Below are positions 15,884-24,264 of a DNA stretch of 26,555 nucleotides, one piece after another. The number at the start of each line of letters is the position of its first letter. Within the stretch, counting starts at the first letter, position 1. This DNA is from an uncultured Eubacteriales bacterium. Its GTDB lineage: Bacteria; Bacillota; Clostridia; Christensenellales; Pumilibacteraceae. The notes beneath the pieces are model-generated. The model saw only the letters and a program-made list of their open reading frames with translations, was not told the DNA's origin and searched no databases. The DNA is taken from the NCBI GenBank assembly GCA_900553005.1, contig USBU01000001.1, positions 1 through 26,555 of the forward strand, read 5' to 3'. A program made the position numbers and the translations under genes.

Positions 15884-17578
15884 ATGAGGGAAGAGCATCC
15901 AAACCCACAATTTAAACGAGACAACTTTACTTCTCTTAACGGGACATGGCAGTTTATGTCGGAATCGACCGGAGATAAGGCCAGACCTATAAACGTTCCA
16001 TTCTGTCCCGAATCGCGGCTTTCGGGCATAGGTTTTACCGGTTTTATCAATGAATGCGCATATGTGAGGACGTTTGAAACGGCCTTGCCCGCGGCAGGCG
16101 AGAGAGTTGTACTGAATTTCGGCGCGGTGGATCACGACGCGGAGGTTTACGTAAACGGCAGCTTTGCGGGTGCGCACAGCGGCGGCTATACGCCTTTCGG
16201 CTTTGACATAGCTCCGCTGCTGAAAGAGGGCGAAAACGAGCTTAAGGTGCTTGTCCGGGACAATACCTCGGCAAACTATCCTTCCGGCAAACAGTCTTCA
16301 AGGCCTGAATCCTACGGATGTTTTTATACGCGCGTAACGGGCATATGGCAATCGGTCTGGCTGGAGCGCACTCCGTCGGAATACATAAAGCAGTTCAGAT
16401 TTTTTCCGGACGTTCGGCACGTCTCCGTAGATATAGAGCTCAGCGTCGAGGGCGAGGGAGAGGCGGAGATAGAGGTTTTTTACGACGGACGAGAGGTCGG
16501 CCGAGTAAGCGGCCTTGTCAGGTACAGGCGGAAGTTTTCGGTGCCGTTGAAGGAAAAGCGGCTTTGGGAGCCGGGCGCAGGCAGACTGTACGACGTTAAA
16601 ATAAGCTTTAAGGGCGATACGGTGACAAGCTATTTCGGCTTAAGAGAAGCGCGCTACGACGGAATGCGATTCCTGCTTAACGGCAAAAGCGTTTTTCAAA
16701 GGTTCGTTTTGGATCAGGGATATTATCCTGACGGACTTTATACCGCGCCCGACGAGAAAAGCCTTGAAAGGGACGTGCGGCTCGGTATGTCGCTGGGCTT
16801 TAACGGAGCGCGGCTGCATCAGAAGTTGTTTGAACCGCTGTTTCTGTATCATTGCGACAGGCTGGGCTACATGGTTTGGGGCGAATATGCCAGCTGGGGC
16901 GTAAAATACGACGATCTCGAGGCGCTCGGGGCGTTTGTATCGGAATGGACGGAGGCGGTTAACCGCGACTTCAATCATCCTTGTATCGTTACCTGGTGTC
17001 CGCTTAACGAAACCTGGGAAAACCTGGACGTACCGGGCAAGGTGCGCGACGTCAGATTCGTCAATGCGGTTTACGCGCTGACCAAGGCGCTTGATCCGAC
17101 CAGACCGTGCGTGGACGTCAGCGGAGGTTTTCACGGAGCCGAAACCGATTTATACGATTTTCACGATTATCTGGATCCCGAAACGGTTCGCGGTCATATA
17201 AAGGCCATAGAGGACGGGGACGAGCTTGTAATGGACAGGATTTACGCGCCGGATTTTGCGGGAGAAACCGATCTTAAGTATAAGCCGGGAATACCGCTCA
17301 ACGCCAGCGAGTACGGCGGTATGGCATTTTCGGCCGAAAGCGGAGGCTGGGGCTACAGCACAAGCCGCAGCGAGGAGGAATTTTCGGAAAACTATATCGC
17401 GCTTACAGATTTGTGGCTTGACTGTCCTAAGATCAGCGGTTTTTGCTATACGCAGCTTTATGACGTAGAGCAGGAGCAGAACGGACTGTTGAATTACGAC
17501 CGGTCGGAAAAATTCAGCAAGGATATTACGGAAAAAATCGCGCGGTGCAACAAGAGACCCGCAGCGATGGAAAAATAA
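15884..17578 (+). CDS. Cytoplasmic GH2-family glycosidase
   Basis: A 564-residue GH2 enzyme with the classic three domains: jelly-roll sugar-binding domain (about residues 1-165, with GFINECAYVRTFE and VDHDAEVYVNGSFAG), immunoglobulin-like middle domain (about 165-260) and TIM barrel (about 260-560). The acid/base Glu376 is in PLNETW and the nucleophile Glu476 is in NASEYGG. There is no signal peptide, so it acts in the cytoplasm on imported oligosaccharides. The size is closer to the beta-glucuronidase-like GH2 group than to the 1000-residue beta-galactosidases; the family also contains mannosidases and arabinose-active enzymes, so the substrate is open. A weak ribosome binding site (GGTGAGG) precedes ATG 15884. 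It is the first gene of a long operon; the binding-protein gene follows after 23 nt. Confidence 0.9.
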   Translation: MREEHPNPQFKRDNFTSLNGTWQFMSESTGDKARPINVPFCPESRLSGIGFTGFINECAYVRTFETALPAAGERVVLNFGAVDHDAEVYVNGSFAGAHSGGYTPFGFDIAPLLKEGENELKVLVRDNTSANYPSGKQSSRPESYGCFYTRVTGIWQSVWLERTPSEYIKQFRFFPDVRHVSVDIELSVEGEGEAEIEVFYDGREVGRVSGLVRYRRKFSVPLKEKRLWEPGAGRLYDVKISFKGDTVTSYFGLREARYDGMRFLLNGKSVFQRFVLDQGYYPDGLYTAPDEKSLERDVRLGMSLGFNGARLHQKLFEPLFLYHCDRLGYMVWGEYASWGVKYDDLEALGAFVSEWTEAVNRDFNHPCIVTWCPLNETWENLDVPGKVRDVRFVNAVYALTKALDPTRPCVDVSGGFHGAETDLYDFHDYLDPETVRGHIKAIEDGDELVMDRIYAPDFAGETDLKYKPGIPLNASEYGGMAFSAESGGWGYSTSRSEEEFSENYIALTDLWLDCPKISGFCYTQLYDVEQEQNGLLNYDRSEKFSKDITEKIARCNKRPAAMEK

Positions 17579-17601
17579 ATAAAATAAGGAGTAACAGGAA
17601 A

Positions 17602-19350
17602 ATGAAACGTTTTGTAAAAAAATTGCTTGCTTGCGTATGCGCGGCCGTAATGTGCTTTGCATTTACGGCTTGTAGTCCGGTGGATCCCAATAATCCCGAC
17701 AATCCGGGCGGTGGCGGCAATACCGAAAAAATCGATACCTCCCGCACTCAGCTGTACGTATTCAACTTCTACGGCGGATACGGCTCCGACTGGCTGACTG
17801 CGGCAAAGGCGCGTTATGAGGAGCTGCATAAGGACGATGTTTACGAGGATGGCAAAAAGGGCATTCAGATTATCATCACCAGTCAGAAGACCTCAATCGA
17901 AGCCCTTACCCCGCAGATACTTGACAACCGCGACGAAATTTATTTTACCGAATACGCTTACTATTATACGCTTAAGGCGGCGGGAGTGCTCGGCGACATT
18001 ACCGAGGCCGTTACCGCAGATTTAAGCGGTTACGGCGACAGCGCCGGCAGCACAATCGAAAAAAAGCTGAGCGCCGAGCAAAAGGCCTATTACGGCATAG
18101 CCGAGACGGACGGAAAGACTCATTATTACGCGCTGCCTCATTATTCCGGTTACAGCGGGCTTATCTATAATGTGGAGCTGTTTGAGGACCGAGGCTATTA
18201 TTTCATCGATAATCCGCAGGTGTCGGCTGATTCTCCTATCGAGGATTACTTTATCTACAATAAGGACGATAAAAGAAGCGCCGGACCGGACGGAGAGTAT
18301 AACACCGCGGACGACGGACTTCCCTCTACTTACGACGAGTTCTTTATGCTGTGCGATTATATTTACAGCGGCGGCGAAACGCCCGTTGTATGGAACGGCG
18401 CAAATAATAAGGACTACATAAACAACCTGCTTCAGGCGTTGGTCGCCGATTACGAGGGACTCGATCAAATGATGATCAACTATACTCTCGGCGGAGAGGA
18501 GGGCGCCGTTGCGACGGATCTGGGTACGATTCAGAACGGGCGCTTTGTCGAGGACGCCTCCGACACGACTATCGTAAAATCCAACGCCTACGAGATTTTC
18601 CGTCAGGCCGGTAAATATTACGGACTCAAGTTTGTGGAAAAGCTTATGACCACCGATAAGTATCACAACGATCTGGCGTTTAACAGCGGTTATTCGCATA
18701 TGAACGCGCAGGAGGATTTCCTCTACGCCGGCAACGATACCGTGACCGATCCCATAGCTATGCTTTGCGACGGTATCTGGTGGGAGGCCGAGGCTACGAC
18801 GACGTTTAACGAAATGGCTGACAGCAAGGGCGATGCCTTCTCCAAGATGGGCAGAAAATTTGCGTTTATGCCTCTGCCTAAAGCCAATTCCGGTAAGATA
18901 AACGGTAAAAACACGCTTTTCGACCATATTTATTCTCTGTGCTTTATGAAAGCCAATATTGCCGATTGGAAAAAGCCCATTGCGTATGATTTTATAAAGT
19001 TTATACATTCGGACGCTTCGCTGGTTGAGTACTCGCAGATTACAAACACCCCGAAGGCATTTAACTACAACATGACCGCCGAGCAGATGTCAGGCATGTC
19101 CTATTTCGGACGTTCGGTCATGGAGCTTAAGCAAAAGTCGGATGTCGTCTATCCGTATTCTACCAGTACGGTTTACGTCAACAATCAAAGCCGTTTCGGC
19201 ACTCACTCGATGTATTATTCCGACGTCAACGGCACTGAGCGTCAGTGGCCTTCGACGGCAATCGGCGAGGAAGGTAATACCGCCGAGGATTATTTCTCCG
19301 GTATGTATAGCTTCTATAAGGACGATTGGGGTTCGTCTATTCTTAGATAA
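17602..19350 (+). CDS. Sugar ABC transporter substrate-binding lipoprotein
   Basis: A 582-residue family 1 solute-binding lipoprotein for the second importer. AAGGAG at 17586-17591 sets the start at 17602, not at the in-frame ATG at 17545 inside the GH2 gene. The signal ends in FTAC with cysteine 24, followed by a Pro/Asn/Asp/Gly linker (VDPNNPDNPGGGG) that lifts the domain off the membrane. Typical segments are QLYVFNFYGGYGSDWL, YYALPHYSGYSGLIYN (ligand-lining region) and an insert AGPDGEYNTADDGLPSTYDE, which recurs in Clostridial oligosaccharide-binding proteins and may bind a metal ion. It shares little obvious similarity with the first binding protein (19-1950), so the two importers probably take up different glycans. 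Confidence 0.92.
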   Translation: MKRFVKKLLACVCAAVMCFAFTACSPVDPNNPDNPGGGGNTEKIDTSRTQLYVFNFYGGYGSDWLTAAKARYEELHKDDVYEDGKKGIQIIITSQKTSIEALTPQILDNRDEIYFTEYAYYYTLKAAGVLGDITEAVTADLSGYGDSAGSTIEKKLSAEQKAYYGIAETDGKTHYYALPHYSGYSGLIYNVELFEDRGYYFIDNPQVSADSPIEDYFIYNKDDKRSAGPDGEYNTADDGLPSTYDEFFMLCDYIYSGGETPVVWNGANNKDYINNLLQALVADYEGLDQMMINYTLGGEEGAVATDLGTIQNGRFVEDASDTTIVKSNAYEIFRQAGKYYGLKFVEKLMTTDKYHNDLAFNSGYSHMNAQEDFLYAGNDTVTDPIAMLCDGIWWEAEATTTFNEMADSKGDAFSKMGRKFAFMPLPKANSGKINGKNTLFDHIYSLCFMKANIADWKKPIAYDFIKFIHSDASLVEYSQITNTPKAFNYNMTAEQMSGMSYFGRSVMELKQKSDVVYPYSTSTVYVNNQSRFGTHSMYYSDVNGTERQWPSTAIGEEGNTAEDYFSGMYSFYKDDWGSSILR

Positions 19351-19364
19351 AAGGAAGGGGAGAG

Positions 19365-20288
19365 ATGGCGGATACCGTTAAAAAAAGAAAGTTACTGAAA
19401 GGTAAGCATAAGGATTTGATTTTTTACAGTCTTATGATGCTGTTTCCCATTGCGCAGTTCTGTGTGTTTTATATAGGCGTCAATTTCAATTCCTTTCTTC
19501 TTTCGTTTCAGAATATCGACCTTCTGACGGGGAAGATCGATTGGACTTTCGATAATATCACCAGAGCCTTTACCTTGATGACCACCTCCAAGGCGCTGCT
19601 GTCGGCGCTGTCGGTGTCAGTGCTTTCGTATTTTATTCTGCTTGGAATAGGCACTCCGCTTGGATTGCTGTTCTCATATTACATATATAAAAAGCTGCCC
19701 TTAAGCGGAGCGTTCAGAGTGCTGCTTTTTCTTCCGTCCATTATTTCGGCTATCGTAATGGTTACGATTTTCCAGTTTTTTGTGGAGCGCGCTATTCCGG
19801 CTTTCGCCAGTCAGCTTTTCGGCATCAAAATGAAGGGACTGCTGGAGAATGTTTCGACAAGGTTTGCCACGATAATTTTCTATAATATCTGGGTGGGCTT
19901 CGGCACGTCGGTGCTGATGTATTCCAACGGTATGAGCGGCATTTCCAACGAGGTTGTGGAGTCTGCTCATCTTGACGGCGCGACGGGCTTCAAAGAGTTC
20001 TGGCATATCACGCTGCCTCTTGTTTATCCCACTTTAACCACGTTTCTTATTACCGGCGTCGCCGGCCTGTTTACCAATCAGATAAATTTGTATTCGTTTT
20101 ACGGCGGCGGCGCGCCCGAGCCCGTACAGACATACGGCTATTATCTTTACATGAAAACTCAGACCGCGGCGTCGGAAGCGGAATACCCTCCGCTGTCGGC
20201 AATGGGACTGCTGCTGACATTCGTTGCGGTGCCGCTGACGCTGGTAGTGAAATGGGCTCTTGAGAAATTCGGGCCGAAAGAAGACTGA
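19365..20288 (+). CDS. ABC sugar transporter permease, MalF-type (CUT1)
   Basis: A 307-residue permease 14 nt after the binding-protein gene, with AAGGAAGGGG as ribosome binding site. The first membrane segment is about residues 17-38 (FYSLMMLFPIAQFCVFYIGV). Further helices follow, including LPSIISAIVMVTIFQFF. The ATPase-contact loop is near residues 199-222 and reads ESAHLDGATGFKEFW, ending in TLPLVYP; the canonical EAA is changed to ESA, which is tolerated in this family. It should pair with the next permease and use an ATPase encoded outside the window. Confidence 0.94.
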   Translation: MADTVKKRKLLKGKHKDLIFYSLMMLFPIAQFCVFYIGVNFNSFLLSFQNIDLLTGKIDWTFDNITRAFTLMTTSKALLSALSVSVLSYFILLGIGTPLGLLFSYYIYKKLPLSGAFRVLLFLPSIISAIVMVTIFQFFVERAIPAFASQLFGIKMKGLLENVSTRFATIIFYNIWVGFGTSVLMYSNGMSGISNEVVESAHLDGATGFKEFWHITLPLVYPTLTTFLITGVAGLFTNQINLYSFYGGGAPEPVQTYGYYLYMKTQTAASEAEYPPLSAMGLLLTFVAVPLTLVVKWALEKFGPKED

Positions 20289-20306
20289 CAGGAGGGGAGA
20301 AATAAA

Positions 20307-21203
20307 ATGCTGGAACAAAAAATCAAGGCCCGCGCCACTCGTACAAGATTTACTCCCGTCACTATCGTGCTTCTGACGTTTTTGATAATTTACGTGGTAT
20401 CGCTGTTTATACCCTTGCTGTGGGCCTTTATGACTTCGTTCAAATTGCAGTCGGATTTCCGCATCAATATTATAGGACTGCCTAAAAAATGGGTGTGGAA
20501 TTATTCGTATGTTTTTCAGATGTTTTTCGTGCGCGTGCCCACGCCGACCGGCGTAAAAAACATAGGAATGGCCATGCTGTTCGTCTATGCGTTTCTGTAT
20601 GCTTTGGGCTGCGCGTTTTTCAACACGCTTGTACCCTGTATTACCTCCTATCTTTGCGCGCGCTTCAGGTACAAGTTTTCCAAGGTAGTTTATACCACCG
20701 TCATAGTTGCCATGATACTGCCCATAGTAGGAGCCCTTCCGTCGGAAATCCGCATGTCCAAGGCTCTCGGGCTTTTCGATCATATCTGGGGCCTGTGGAT
20801 CATGAAGGCTAATTTTTTGGGTATGTATTTCCTGGTATTTTACAATATGTTCAAGCAGCTGCCCATGGCCTATACCGAGGCTGCCAAAATAGACGGAGCG
20901 GGAAACATGTCTGTGCTTATAAAGATTGTTCTTCCGCTGGTAAGAAATACGTTTTTTACCGTAATGCTGATAAATTTTATCGGATTTTGGAACGATTATC
21001 AGACGCCGCTTATTTACCTGCCGTCTTATCCTACCATCGCGCTCGGCATGTATCACATGGCGTCCACCACGGAAAACGGGCTTTCCACCGTGCCTATGCG
21101 TATGACGGGAGCTATGCTCATGCTTATACCGATATTGGCGTTGTTTCTGGCGTTTCATAAGAGACTGCTCGGAAATCTTACCATTGGCGGCATCAAGGGT
21201 TGA
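20307..21203 (+). CDS. ABC sugar transporter permease, MalG-type (CUT1)
   Basis: A 298-residue permease beginning 18 nt after its partner behind AGGAGGGG. The first membrane segment (VTIVLLTFLIIYVVSLFIPLLW) leads into the family phrase AFMTSFKLQSDFR. The EAA loop at about residues 191-214 reads EAAKIDGAGNMSVLIK and ends in LPLVRN. The C-terminus ends in LLGNLTIGGIKG, similar to the ending of the other MalG-type permease in this window. Together with the preceding two genes it makes a complete CUT1 importer apart from the ATPase. Confidence 0.95.
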   Translation: MLEQKIKARATRTRFTPVTIVLLTFLIIYVVSLFIPLLWAFMTSFKLQSDFRINIIGLPKKWVWNYSYVFQMFFVRVPTPTGVKNIGMAMLFVYAFLYALGCAFFNTLVPCITSYLCARFRYKFSKVVYTTVIVAMILPIVGALPSEIRMSKALGLFDHIWGLWIMKANFLGMYFLVFYNMFKQLPMAYTEAAKIDGAGNMSVLIKIVLPLVRNTFFTVMLINFIGFWNDYQTPLIYLPSYPTIALGMYHMASTTENGLSTVPMRMTGAMLMLIPILALFLAFHKRLLGNLTIGGIKG

Positions 21204-21241
21204 TATCAAAATTGTAAAAAATCCTTCAGGGAGGAAAAAAT

Positions 21242-24200
21242 ATGAAAAAAAGTTGGAGAATGATTGCCGTTACGGCGCTGCTGACGCTGGCCGTCGTCGC
21301 GCTAGGCATGCCTGCTCCGTCAGGCGGCGGCAAGGTGAGCGAGGCGTTCGCTCAGCCCGTGTGGTCGCAGTCCTCGCTTGAGCAGGAGTACGGCTTCGGC
21401 ACGGTGCTGACCGTACCCGAACGCACGGTTACGGTGGACGATAAGTCCGCAAAGGCAACGTCCGTCGTGGAATATCCCGACGGCAGCGCTACAAGAAAAA
21501 CCGAAGTCACGCTAAATATGGGCGGCGTTTATACGCTTACTTATACGGCCGTTATCGACGGTCAGCCTTACGCAGAGGTCGAGACTTTTAAAGTTATTGA
21601 CAAGCTTGTCAGCGTATCTTCTGCCGACAGCAGCGTAACTTACGGAAAGTATCAGTACGCAAATTCGGCTGAGGGACTTATGATAAGATTGGCGGAGGGA
21701 GATACGGCCACCTTTACGCCGGTTATCGACGTCAGCAAGCTGACGATGAGCGACGTGCTGGTAGAGGGCTTTGCTACTCCCGACGTAAAGGGACAGGTTG
21801 ATTTCAGGCGTTTGTACTATACCTTTACCGACGTTAGCGATCCCAGCGTTTACATGCGCGTGTCTGTGCGTCAGTCCAACGAGGGCGACGACTATCCGAT
21901 AAGTTATTATCTTGCCGGAGGCAACGGACAGCCGCTTGTCGGATACGAGGAGTATTGGGACAGACTGCATATAGATAACGAGTGGGGCGCGCAGGCGCGG
22001 CATAGTTTTTCGCTGCTGTTCGGTCCTAATTTTGCCGAGCAGGCTCCGGACGATATGCCCATGAGCATAAGATACGACGCTTCTTCGGTTTCGGTTTACA
22101 CGGGCGGAATAATGATTATCGACTTTGATAATCCCAAGTTTTTCGGCACGCTTTGGAAAGGATTTCCCAGCGGCAAGGTGCGTATGTCCATTACGGCGGG
22201 AATGTATAATTCAAGTTCGGCTAATTTTTGCATAACCAAGGTGCACGGTGTGGATCTGACCGCTGAAAAATTCTTGGACGGAGATGAGCCCGTCATCACT
22301 GTTGACAATAAGTACGAAAAGATGCCAGAAGCTGAAAAGGGAATGAGCTATCCCATTCCATCGGCTACGGCTTATGATTTATACAGCGGCGACTGCGAGG
22401 TAAAGACCAGCGTATGGTATAATTATACGTCGTCTAATGCGGTGCTGACGCCGATTGCCGACGGCAGATTTGTCGTCGATCGCGTGGGCGATTACGCAAT
22501 AGTTTATGAGGCGACGGATAATTACGGCAATATGGCCCGCGAGATTTTGTGGGTACATGCCAGCGATGACGTGCCTCAACCGGAAATCGAGATTACGGGG
22601 ACGCCCGACGCCGAGATTGCCGTAGGCGAAATTCTGGAGCCGGTCGAGTATTCAAAAACCAGTTACAGCGGCGACGCAGTCGTAAGCATTACGGCAGAGC
22701 TGGACGGCGAAGTATTTGCCGCAGACAACGGCTTCCGTGCCGAAAAAGCGGGCGTCTATACGGTAAAATATACTGTTACGGACTTTATAGGTCAGTCGGC
22801 CTCCGCTAGCTATACGGTTACCGTAAAGATGGGCAGCACTCCGGTCTTTGTGGATAAGCCCGTAATGCCGTTTATGTTTATAAGCGGCTCTGAATACGTG
22901 CTGCCGGAGCTGTATGCCAACGATTATCGCAGCGGCTCGCTTCAGCGCAAGCTGGCTACGGCCGAGATTACCGACGGCAACGGTACGGTGACAGTCGGTG
23001 CGGGCGAAAAGTTTACGCCCGAGGTTGACGCCGACGGCGATAACGTTGAAGTAGTATTCAAATGCGAGGGTGCAACCTATCCGCTAAGCATTCCTGCCGT
23101 TAAGGCATGGGTGGAAGAGGGCGGCCGTCCCAGGCTTCAGCTGGAAAATTATCTCGTCGGCAACGGGGTTTCTTATAGCAAAAATACCGACTCCATAACG
23201 GTGACCGCAGGCGACAGCGACGGCGGCTGGGTGTTTGCCAACGATATGATCGCGTACAATTTCGATTTGCAGATTAAGGGCGCGGGCGCTAAGTCCAAGT
23301 TTGAAAGTCTTGTCATTGTTATGGCCGACGCTGAAAATCCCGAATGCGCGATTCAGGCGGAGCTTATAAACAATAACGCAAAGACGGAAATAAAGGTCGG
23401 CGATACGACCGTAGGACTCAGCGGCAGTTTCCTTGCCGGCACTACGTACAGCGTAGGCTACAGCGAGGGACAGATAACCATAGGAAGCGCCAAGCTTGAT
23501 ATAGACAAGACTGTTGACGGCAAGCCTTTTGAAGATTTTGCATCCGGAAGACTGCTTGTCGGCGTATATTTCAGCGGGGCTCAGACGGGCGCGGCATACG
23601 AGCTCATCTCAGTCAACGGGCATACGATGAACAACAGCACTACAGACCGTATCGCGCCTAAAATCGTCGTTTACGGAGACCACGGCGGTTCATACGCTTT
23701 GGGCAATAAAGTTATTCTCCCCGTGGCGGCGGCCAGCGACGTGGTGGATCCCAACGTCGTGCTTACCATGAGCGTAACGGACGGCAACGGTAAGATAATG
23801 ACGGACGTCAACGGTCTTAAACTGGAAAACGTCGATCCGACCGTTCATTATACGATAGAGCTGAAGGTTTACGGACAGCATAACGTCGTTATTAAGGCAA
23901 ACGATACCTTTAACCAGAGAAGCAACGAAAAAACTTACTCCTACGTATTAAACGTTGACGACAACGTTGCGCCAGAGTTTACGTTCAGCGGCGATTTCCA
24001 GACGTCGGCCAAAGTCGGCGATGCGCTGGTAATCCCCGATTTCACGGTGTCCGATAATCTTACGGAAGCGGATCAGATCATAGTGACCAAATACGCGCTT
24101 ACTCCGAGCGGAGTGCTTGTCACCATTCCCGAGGGCTCCAACTCGATAAAGGCGACGCAGCCGGGCGATTACGAATTCCGTTTAATTGCTATGGACGAAA

Positions 24201-24247
24201 ACGGCAACGTTAATATGATCAGAAAGACCGTTACGGTAACCGCTTAA
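21242..24247 (+). CDS. Large secreted protein with Ig-like and LamG-like domains
   Basis: A 1001-residue exported protein. The signal peptide has a long hydrophobic core and a likely type I site after AFA (residue 37); unlike its neighbours there is no lipobox, and no LPXTG or membrane anchor is visible at the C-terminus, which ends in VTVTA. By eye it consists of beta-sandwich domains: an Ig-like unit (about 55-120), a laminin-G-like domain (about 138-342), Ig-like units (about 349-440, 447-532, 536-622), a second laminin-G-like domain (about 630-800) and two final Ig-like units (about 803-910 and 910-1001). The Ig-like units carry phrases such as VGDYAIVYEATDNYGN, AGVYTVKYTVTD and PGDYEFRLIAMDENGN. 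No catalytic motif was seen. Its place between importer genes and a DUF4838 gene suggests glycan binding outside the cell, perhaps as part of an extracellular complex. Confidence 0.82.
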   Translation: MKKSWRMIAVTALLTLAVVALGMPAPSGGGKVSEAFAQPVWSQSSLEQEYGFGTVLTVPERTVTVDDKSAKATSVVEYPDGSATRKTEVTLNMGGVYTLTYTAVIDGQPYAEVETFKVIDKLVSVSSADSSVTYGKYQYANSAEGLMIRLAEGDTATFTPVIDVSKLTMSDVLVEGFATPDVKGQVDFRRLYYTFTDVSDPSVYMRVSVRQSNEGDDYPISYYLAGGNGQPLVGYEEYWDRLHIDNEWGAQARHSFSLLFGPNFAEQAPDDMPMSIRYDASSVSVYTGGIMIIDFDNPKFFGTLWKGFPSGKVRMSITAGMYNSSSANFCITKVHGVDLTAEKFLDGDEPVITVDNKYEKMPEAEKGMSYPIPSATAYDLYSGDCEVKTSVWYNYTSSNAVLTPIADGRFVVDRVGDYAIVYEATDNYGNMAREILWVHASDDVPQPEIEITGTPDAEIAVGEILEPVEYSKTSYSGDAVVSITAELDGEVFAADNGFRAEKAGVYTVKYTVTDFIGQSASASYTVTVKMGSTPVFVDKPVMPFMFISGSEYVLPELYANDYRSGSLQRKLATAEITDGNGTVTVGAGEKFTPEVDADGDNVEVVFKCEGATYPLSIPAVKAWVEEGGRPRLQLENYLVGNGVSYSKNTDSITVTAGDSDGGWVFANDMIAYNFDLQIKGAGAKSKFESLVIVMADAENPECAIQAELINNNAKTEIKVGDTTVGLSGSFLAGTTYSVGYSEGQITIGSAKLDIDKTVDGKPFEDFASGRLLVGVYFSGAQTGAAYELISVNGHTMNNSTTDRIAPKIVVYGDHGGSYALGNKVILPVAAASDVVDPNVVLTMSVTDGNGKIMTDVNGLKLENVDPTVHYTIELKVYGQHNVVIKANDTFNQRSNEKTYSYVLNVDDNVAPEFTFSGDFQTSAKVGDALVIPDFTVSDNLTEADQIIVTKYALTPSGVLVTIPEGSNSIKATQPGDYEFRLIAMDENGNVNMIRKTVTVTA

Positions 24248-24264
24248 AAGGAGGGAAAAATCAT

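Noticed and set aside
17545..17601. Earlier ATG for the second binding protein
   Set aside because: It lies inside the GH2 gene, has no ribosome binding site, and would bury the lipoprotein signal behind 19 charged residues.
20034..21209. Minus-strand open frame of 391 codons
   Set aside because: Antisense to the two permease genes; rich in His, Arg and Gln as expected from complementing a membrane-protein gene.
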